From assembly GCA_029962745.1 (NCBI GenBank), contig CM057151.1, positions 36,839,081 through 36,903,080 on the forward strand: a DNA stretch of 64,000 nucleotides, written 5' to 3'. Under the pieces are notes generated by a model, which saw only the letters and a list, made by a program, of their open reading frames with translations, was not told the origin of the DNA and did no database searches. Origin of the DNA: Echinometra lucunter (taxonomy: Eukaryota > Echinodermata > Echinoidea > Camarodonta > Echinometridae). Made by a program: the position numbers and the translations under genes. The first letter of the stretch is position 1. Every line of letters starts with the position of its first letter. Shown here piece after piece: positions 57,463 to 64,000 of the stretch.

Positions 57463-59185
57463 GACTCAAACAGGGTGGTCCTTGTGCTAAGCCTGTGGAA
57501 ATGAGAGAATCCAGTCGTGAATGGGTTAAACTATGCTGCTGTCTTGACTTTAATACTTTGACACCATTCTGCACCTAAACCATTGCAATTTCTTTCAGAA
57601 TTCAGTCATGGGTAGGCTGTAAGGTCTGCAGTGGCATGTATGTTATATTGCATTGATATTGATGGATGGCCAAATATTATTGTGTACTTATTCTTTATTT
57701 CACATCTGCTTCGACATGCATTTGAAACATGTGCCTTGTGATCATATTTTCTGATCTTTATTCTTAGAAAACGTTCTGCTTTCATGGGAAGCAATAAATA
57801 CTGACCAAACAAAATGATTGTTCATGCCTTATTTTATTCTATGCCTTGCCTTTCACCCTACTTGATCATTTCTATGGGAATCCAAAGTGTATTTCATGTA
57901 CGTAATACTGATAGAGCAGCAAATGCTTGGTTATCTTTCACGGTCGAGTAATAGCTTGCCAGTGGATCCAAAATGCCTGCAATCTGAAGGTAAAATTTAC
58001 CATCCCTTCTTTTTCCTCATTGGTCCCTCAACAAACAATTATTTTCATTATCGTGGAGATATGAGCAAGAGACTGGATGAATGGAGTGAACGCTCTGAAA
58101 TACTGTTGTCCAGAAGGAAACTCGACTTTCCCATCAATCACTTGAGAATTATTCATGTTCTGGTAAAGTTGTGTTATTCATGTCAAAAGATTAATTCATT
58201 CTCTTTCAATGCCAAATATGCTATGGTGTCGCCGCGCATGAATGAATGTGAACGGTAATCTACTGAGTGATGTGAGTAGTAGTTGGAGCACTGTGACAGA
58301 AGAATGTGTTAGTCTCCAAAAGGGTTTATTACAGGAATTGATTCACATTTTCTAGTTTTTCTGGGGTATACAAGGGCAACGACTTCTCATTGTTTCGATT
58401 GGTAATTGTGTGCTCTTGCTCTTAATTTACAAGTGTTTTCCCTCTTGGTACACAATCTTTCATTATTACATACAAAATAGATGGTGCAAACTGTTGTCAA
58501 ATTCGGCACACGATGATTCCCTAGCGCCACTGAAAGGTGTCAGGAGTTTGGTGGGGATGCGAGTTGCTATCATGGTACGACGCCCAGTACTCCTTATGCT
58601 ACATCAAACATGCCATGATAAATATCTCCTTGAATGATTGCTTCATCATGATGACCAAAAGACTCGTACTAAAGCCAGATGACAATTGCTGTAAAGTTAT
58701 TTGTTTTTGTTTCTGTTTGTGTTTTGTTTTTATCGGATAACCACAGCTGTACAATATAATTAATTGATTTTTGCTAACTTTGGGATAGACGAGTGTGCGG
58801 GGCCTGTGTAGGATGATCAAGTTTGCTATGCTAGCACAGCAAACACTATGCTCATGGCAAAACCCCTTACCAACACAGTGAAGAAGAAGGGGAGGAAGAC
58901 GGTGGGGTATGGGGGGGGGGGTTGAAGGGGGTGGCAAGGGGGTACAAGCCCGGGCACCACTTTCATTGGTGCAAAAAAGCAACCACCCCAAAAAGGGAAA
59001 AAAAATCCCATTATTGCATATCCTGCCTACATTTGGTTGAGGTTGTATAACAGAAGTGACAGTTTGATACTGATGGGCAAAGATTATAAATTTCAAGTGT
59101 TTAATTTTTCCACTGGAGTCAGAAGCTGGGAAAGTGTGGCATGTTTAGAACTGCCCCCGGGCACCGTTTCCTCTAGATAGCCATC
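57463..59185. other. Intergenic with a 123-codon frame of unknown value
   Basis: A frame at 57887-58258 (+) of 123 codons has no motif I know and no supporting context, so I do not call it a gene. At 58900-58980 there is a G-run and CCGGGCACCACTTTCATTGG. At 59140-59175 CCCCCGGGCACCG and CTCTAGATAG follow. Both are probably eroded edges of G-tract elements like the one at 7998. Confidence 0.4.
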
Positions 59186-59189
59186 AGAG

Positions 59190-59400
59190 GAAGTAGAAGA
59201 GAAAAGGAGGGAGGAGGAGGAGGAGGAGGAGGAGGAGGAGGAGGAGGAGGAGGAGAAGGAGGAGGAGAAGAAGAAAAAGAAAAGTGAAGGTGAGAAGAAA
59301 AAGAAAAAAGAAAAAAAAAAAAAGAAAAGAGGAAGAAGAATATGAGGAAGATTGAAAAATAAGAAAAAGAAGAAAAAGAAGAGGAAGGGCCCAAGAAGAG
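59190..59400. repeat. (GGA)n / GAA-rich microsatellite
   Basis: Purine-only + strand with (GGA)n at 59211-59265 grading into GAAAAAG repeats. The long reverse frames over it are low-complexity artefacts. Confidence 0.9.
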
Positions 59401-59404
59401 AGGA

Positions 59405-60655
59405 GGGAGATGAGTGTACTGACTGCCCCAATTTATAAAGTGTATCTCATAATTTTGATTAATGATCAACCGTGACGTGTCCTCTATCTAAAAGTGGACG
59501 TCCCTGCCCTCAGTAATGCAAAATCTCCAACAAGAGTCACGGACTATGAAATTCCCTATCCAAAGCTCTCCCTTAACATGCTTAATTAAGGTGTTTATGA
59601 CATGTTTGAGGGCAAGCCAGACACTCTCCCCTTGTCTTCAGCCCTGATTCAAATATTGATTCCATTCTGCATATTTCAGAACAATCAGAGTACATTCAGT
59701 TCTGGTTTCCATAGAGACGAGACTGATGTCATTGACTTCATCCCATGTAGCGAGACAGGGACAGACGAGGCATAGATTCTCTTCCGCTTACTGAGCTTGG
59801 CAGTCATGACCCGTCTTACTCTGGCTGATTGCATCTTGAACAGTGTTCACATCTCTCAATGGGCATTTACTGGTACATGGTTGAATCTCCTTATCCCGAC
59901 TTTCAAAAAAGGTACATCCCCTAAAGAAGTCCAATTTTTTCGCTCTTTTGAATTTTGCACTTTCTTCCAAGCATGCCTACATCCTACGTTGTAAACCACT
60001 TTTTCAATAGCTTTCAATAGCTTTTCAGCGTGTATTTGGGGTGGGTGTTTGATAAATTTTGTCAGTTTTATTATTATTTTTTAAATTTTCTTCTTCCTGT
60101 CCTCTTTTTCCGGGGGGGGGGGGGGGGGAGGCTCCCAAACTTGCCATTAACTATAACCATACTCACTAAATCTATTTCCACTTTCACTGGCCCTTAAACA
60201 AATCAGTCTTTTTTTAAGAGTAAAATGTATAAGCATTAAAAGAATCATGAAATATTATGTGAAATATTTACATATTTTAAATATTTCATACAGTGAAAAC
60301 AAAAGTTACATCAAATGGGTGAAAATTACATGTGTACAGCCTACATACATCTTGATCTCGTTTTCCATTCAACACTTCCAATTCTTGAGCACCATAAATG
60401 GACTGACGAACATTTAATAAATTTTAAAGTTCAATGACCAGTACATGATAAATAATGAAATGTGTGAAAAGTGGATAAACTTTGGTTGCCCCGGTTGTTT
60501 ACAAAAATTAGAATAAACTGATCAATGTCATGAATGGACAATAATGCTACTCTCAACTGATCAGGTTTATTGAAAGAATTGTACCAATAATGAAAAGAAT
60601 CGATAAAGCATGTTTTCCACTCCATTCATGAATCAGATAAAATCGTTGTACAGTG
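59405..60655. other. Intergenic, nothing recognised
   Basis: No gene is seen. A G-run lies at 60112-60128. Between 59750 and 60000 the composition is more balanced and a 65-codon frame exists, but it has no recognisable motif or splice partner. Confidence 0.4.
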
Positions 60656-60660
60656 TATTT

Positions 60661-61247
60661 AAAGGAGAATGAAACCCTGGGGAAATATCCATTCAAATGA
60701 ATAGAGAGAGAGAGACAAAGAGAAGTAAATTTTAAAAAAGTTCCATCAAAATCGTTTACAGAATATGAGAGTTATGAAAGTTTGAAAAATCTAAATTTAC
60801 TTTTCTATGGTGATCCTCAAATTGGCAATGTTGCTTCAAAATGGCAGATTTAGAAGGACAACTCTCAATACAGTGTATGTTTTGTACACAAAATTTCATA
60901 TTTTCTTCATTATCTCTAAAGATGCTACCTGTTTCTTTGTGAACCCAACATATGTTGTGTCAAATACATTTTCCAATGATATATCTTCAGCTTAGAAGAC
61001 AAGCTGCACCTTGAGAGATAATGAGGAAAAATATGAAATTTTGTGTGCAAAACATATTGTCCTTCTAAACCTGCCATTTTGAAGCAACATTGCCCATTTG
61101 AGGATCGTCATCAAAAGTAAATTGAGACTTTTCAAACTTTCATAACTTTCTCATTTTGTAACTGATTTTGATGGAACTTTTTAAAATTGCTTCTCTCTAT
61201 CCCTCTTTTCATTAAAATGGATTTTCCCTATGGTTTCATTCTCCTTT
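60661..61247. mobile_element. Palindromic element, 'AAAGGAGAATG' family, copy 3
   Basis: Begins AAAGGAGAATGAAACCCTGG and ends GGTTTCATTCTCCTTT. The arms are inverted: ATCCTCAAATTGGCAATGTT versus its complement near 61090, and ATGGCAGATTTAGAAGGAC versus its complement near 61065. It is more distant from copies 1 and 2 than they are from each other. Confidence 0.78.
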
Positions 61248-61274
61248 AGGAACCCCCCCCCCCCCCCGTAAAAC

Positions 61275-61480
61275 GGTTCCATGACATTTGCTCCGGCGAC
61301 ACTTGCTCCCATGGAAAAACTGCATATTAAGCCAAACATAAAACCTAACCCCAAACCTAACACTAACCTTAATCCTTAACTCACTCATTCTGAACCAAAA
61401 CCCCTATTACAACCCTAACCCTAATCCTATCTCTTCTGAGAAATTAAGACAGGAGCAATTGTCACAGGAGCAAATGTTGT
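61275..61480. mobile_element. 'TTTGCTCC(G)GCGACA' element, copy 2
   Basis: Opens GGTTCCATGACATTTGCTCC and closes CAGGAGCAATTGTCACAGGA continuing GCAAATGTTGTG. It is the reverse-oriented copy of 57257-57462 with the same ACCCCAAACCTAACACTAAC interior. Confidence 0.7.
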
Positions 61481-61642
61481 GTAAAAACACTACATCTTGT
61501 CTATGGACCACACCCAAAGACAAGCATGAATGAATCCAGGCTCGATTAGCATTCATGCTATATTCTGGTTCCTTTTATCCTTTGATTGTATTCTATACAT
61601 GTATCTGTATGTATCTCATATGTTTATTATTGGATAAAATTT

Positions 61643-61673
61643 CAAGTTCAAGTTCAAGTTCAAGTTCAAGAAT
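61643..61673. repeat. (CAAGTT)5 hexamer repeat
   Basis: About five perfect copies of CAAGTT. The frame over it reads Ser or Gln-Val repeats and is not a gene. Confidence 0.9.
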
Positions 61674-61896
61674 CACAAGACATTCCTTTCCTTCTAAGTT
61701 TTGGAACAATATCAGATACGTGTACCATGATTACATGTATTCAGGCTGTACAGCTCCACAAAGTATGAATCCATTTATACATCAGTTCTCATAGTGCAGT
61801 AGATCCAGTAGATAACAAGAGAGCTTGACTCTCTTCACACTGGAAAGGAAAGGAGCAAACATAATATAAAATGCTATCAGCCTCTAAGTAGATAGC

Positions 61897-62305
61897 AGGC
61901 GCATTCACACACAAGAGGAATTGAAATTTGAATTGCGATTCAAATCGCGATCCAAATTTCAATTTTATTGCGACTGTTCATACACAGGGAAAGATCAAAA
62001 TTTGAATCGTGATTCTAATCATGATTCAATTTCGATTTTTTTTTTTACCATTCACACACGAGGAAGGAATGAAAACAGGCAGGAAAGCCCTCAAACTTCT
62101 CTGCTTAAACTTCTTTATAACATGAATACTTTCCACCACACATCAATGAAAAGGACTGCAGCAAACTTTATGATCACAATTAGATTGCAATTATTAGTGA
62201 GATTATTCTGTCCACACACCAAATAAATCGAAATTCTAATCGCGATTAGAAAATTTATTTTTGAATCTCACTTTATCACTTTTTACCTTGTGTGTGAATG
62301 CCCCT
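61897..62305. mobile_element. 409-bp inverted-end element with GATTNNAATCGCGATT motifs
   Basis: The left end AGGCGCATTCACACACAAG is the reverse complement of the right end CTTGTGTGTGAATGCCCCT apart from one base. The interior repeats words such as AATTGCGATTCAAATCGCGA and AATCGTGATTC near both ends. Nothing is encoded. The TTCACAC edge resembles that of the element at 4771, although the two are different families. Confidence 0.75.
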
Positions 62306-62589
62306 AGTACTGTATGTAGTCTACAACTGTGTTTCAATTGAATCATGAACCTATTCTTGCAAGAATCAATGGCTTTTGCAAAGATACAAACCAGCTTCCA
62401 TAACCACTGTTTCAGATCTTTTTCTCCATATATCACATTATACAAACAATATTTTAACAGGCAAGCAATAGATACTTCGTCTATCCTACAGAGAAATCAA
62501 TAGGTCTAAGGTCATAGACAAAAAAAAAAAAAAAATTCTACAAGGCCATAGCCATACATTTAATGTGTCTCTTCCAGTTTGTCTGCAAT

Positions 62590-63530
62590 CATTCTTGCAG
62601 GTAAATTGTAATATTTGACCTCATTTGACCTTTGACTACTTACAAGACTTTGACCCTATAGTAACATTGACATTCCTATAGGGCATCTACCATCCAAGTT
62701 TGGTCACAAATGGATTTATGGTTCAAATGTTACTAATCCCAGTACATGTAGAAACTTGCAGGAAGATTTTAACATCTGACCTCATTTGACCTCTGTCATC
62801 CATATAACATTAAAGTCACTTTAAAGGGGGTACCCATGCTGAAACAATGTTAGTTCATTTAAACGAGCATGATTTTATTAACAGAAAATCATATACCTAA
62901 AGTTTTTTTTAAAAGTCGTGTTGCCAAGGAAACCCCCAAATGTGGTAAGATTTCAGGATATTTTTGACTGCTCAGCTGTGACCCAGTTTCAACTGGGTAC
63001 CCACTTTGACGTCAAAATGACGTCAAAGTGGGTACCTTGTCGCGCACTTCTAGCAAAATGCGCGCAAGGGTATAATACATATTGTACAGTCTAGCGCGCA
63101 GCACAACTGCAATGCGCGAAGCTGGGTACCCACTTTTACGTCATACCTCATACTCAAAATTTTGGTCAGCTCTTGACTTTTTATGAGAAAATTAGCCAAA
63201 ATGCATTGAATTCGATTGAAAATCATCATATTTTTAATGTCATTCTTCTTAGAATTCTATTCTCGATCATATATCAAAATTTTGTTTACCATTGTGTAAT
63301 CACTTTAAGGCATCTACAGGGTACATCCAAGCTTGATTAGAAACTGACTAGCGGTTTCAAAAGTTACTAACTAAATACTAATAAAAAACATGAAACTTGC
63401 CGGTAAATTTCAACATTTGACCTCATTTGACTTTTGACGCCCAAATAACATTGAGATACCTGTAAGGCACCTACATGTACCGTCAAAGTTTGATTACAAA
63501 CAGAAACGGACCTCAAATTAAGCATAAATT
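62590..63530. repeat. Array of 'TTTGACCTCATTTGACC' units, interrupted
   Basis: Units of about 150 bases with the order GACCTCATTTGACCTTTGAC, AACATTGANATNCCTNTA, GGCATCTACC and AAGTTTGRTNACAAA occur at about 62620, 62780 and 63415. The middle unit is split by the insertion at 62826-63305. Confidence 0.65.
62826..63305. mobile_element. Insertion with a CRE-bearing palindrome
   Basis: TCACTTTAA stands at both edges (62817-62825 and about 63299-63307). Removing the piece between them restores the order AACATTNAAGTCACTTTAAGG with GCATCTAC seen in sister units. The interior holds a 41-base palindrome at 62996-63036 and a related GGGTACCCACTTTTACGTCA near 63125. Confidence 0.55.
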
Positions 63531-63539
63531 CATCAATGA

Positions 63540-64000
63540 ACTCAATATTTTTCCACTTCACCTGTACATGTATTTCACTGTTACATTATCCTCCTAAAAA
63601 CAAGAGTCACACTAAACCTAATCAATTCCCATGTAATCACATCAGGTGACAGGTCCCCACAAGGTTTGGGGAAAAATTGTTTTTATAGAGCAAGTTTTGG
63701 GGAAATATTTGTTTTGAAGCTGCAAACACATTTTGAAGGTGGAATAGACAGGGAAAAAATTGTAAAGCCAATTTTCTATATCAATTAAAAAAAAAACCAA
63801 CACAACAACTACGCATTTATGTTAGACATTTGTACTGACTTGATTATGTGATCAGCTATCTTGAGGTTTGATTTATCACTTGCTACGTAGCAGAAACAAC
63901 TTCTTCATGATGATCTACAGATGCAAACAACAGCCATTAACCTGTTGAGCTCTCTCCTCTTCCCAAGCTGAGCTGAATCTGAATTTCATGGATACTCTGG
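63540..64000. other. Right edge, nothing recognised
   Basis: AT-rich sequence without a frame or repeat that I can support. Confidence 0.4.

Noticed and set aside
57887..58258. 123-codon plus-strand frame
   Set aside because: No recognisable family, no splice partners, no codon pattern distinguishable by eye from the AT-rich background.
59093..59469. Ser/Phe-rich minus-strand frames
   Set aside because: They are the complement of the (GGA)n/GAA tract and show no motif.

Overview
The window is animal nuclear DNA: short exons with GT/AG borders, long AT-rich introns, microsatellites, a tRNA-derived SINE and many short inverted-repeat transposons. The repeat style (foldback elements around short motifs, poly-G-bearing elements starting CAGKGGCG, 'TTTGACCTCATTTGACC' arrays, 'AAAGGAGAATG...CATTCTCCTTT' palindromes) together with apparently high allelic divergence suggests an echinoderm, most likely a sea urchin, or another ambulacrarian. 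This assignment is inference from style, not from a database match.

Two protein-coding genes can be supported, both on the + strand. (1) Positions 1091-7752 hold the last five exons (236 codons plus stop) of an amidase-signature-family enzyme; the start and the catalytic Ser-Ser-Lys core lie upstream of the window. A decayed copy of the end of its last exon sits just downstream (7802-7876). (2) Positions 14960-51437 hold a complete PDIA5-like ER protein disulfide isomerase in 24 exons (799 residues if one duplicated block is counted once). It has a signal peptide, an inactive N-terminal thioredoxin-like domain, five catalytic thioredoxin domains that all carry CGHC, proline-rich linkers and a C-terminal KIEL ER-retrieval signal. 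Human PDIA5 has three catalytic domains.

The middle of the PDIA5 gene is disturbed. A block of about 5.9 kb carrying exons 4-9 occurs twice (26197-32168 and 32671-38552) on either side of exactly 500 Ns. The three coding differences are all silent, the two flanks break at two different low-complexity repeats, and one copy has a transposon insertion with a clean empty site in the other. I read this as two alleles placed in tandem by the assembler rather than a true exon duplication, although the block is phase-compatible and would translate through.

The 7.9-14.9 kb intergenic part is largely transposon sequence, including several hAT-type elements with recognisable 8-bp target duplications. 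Positions 51.7-64 kb contain no gene I can support: AT-rich DNA with foldback elements, a short (CCCTAA)n stretch and 'TTTGACCTC' repeats. The two genes have no evident functional link; no operon-like or cluster logic is visible.
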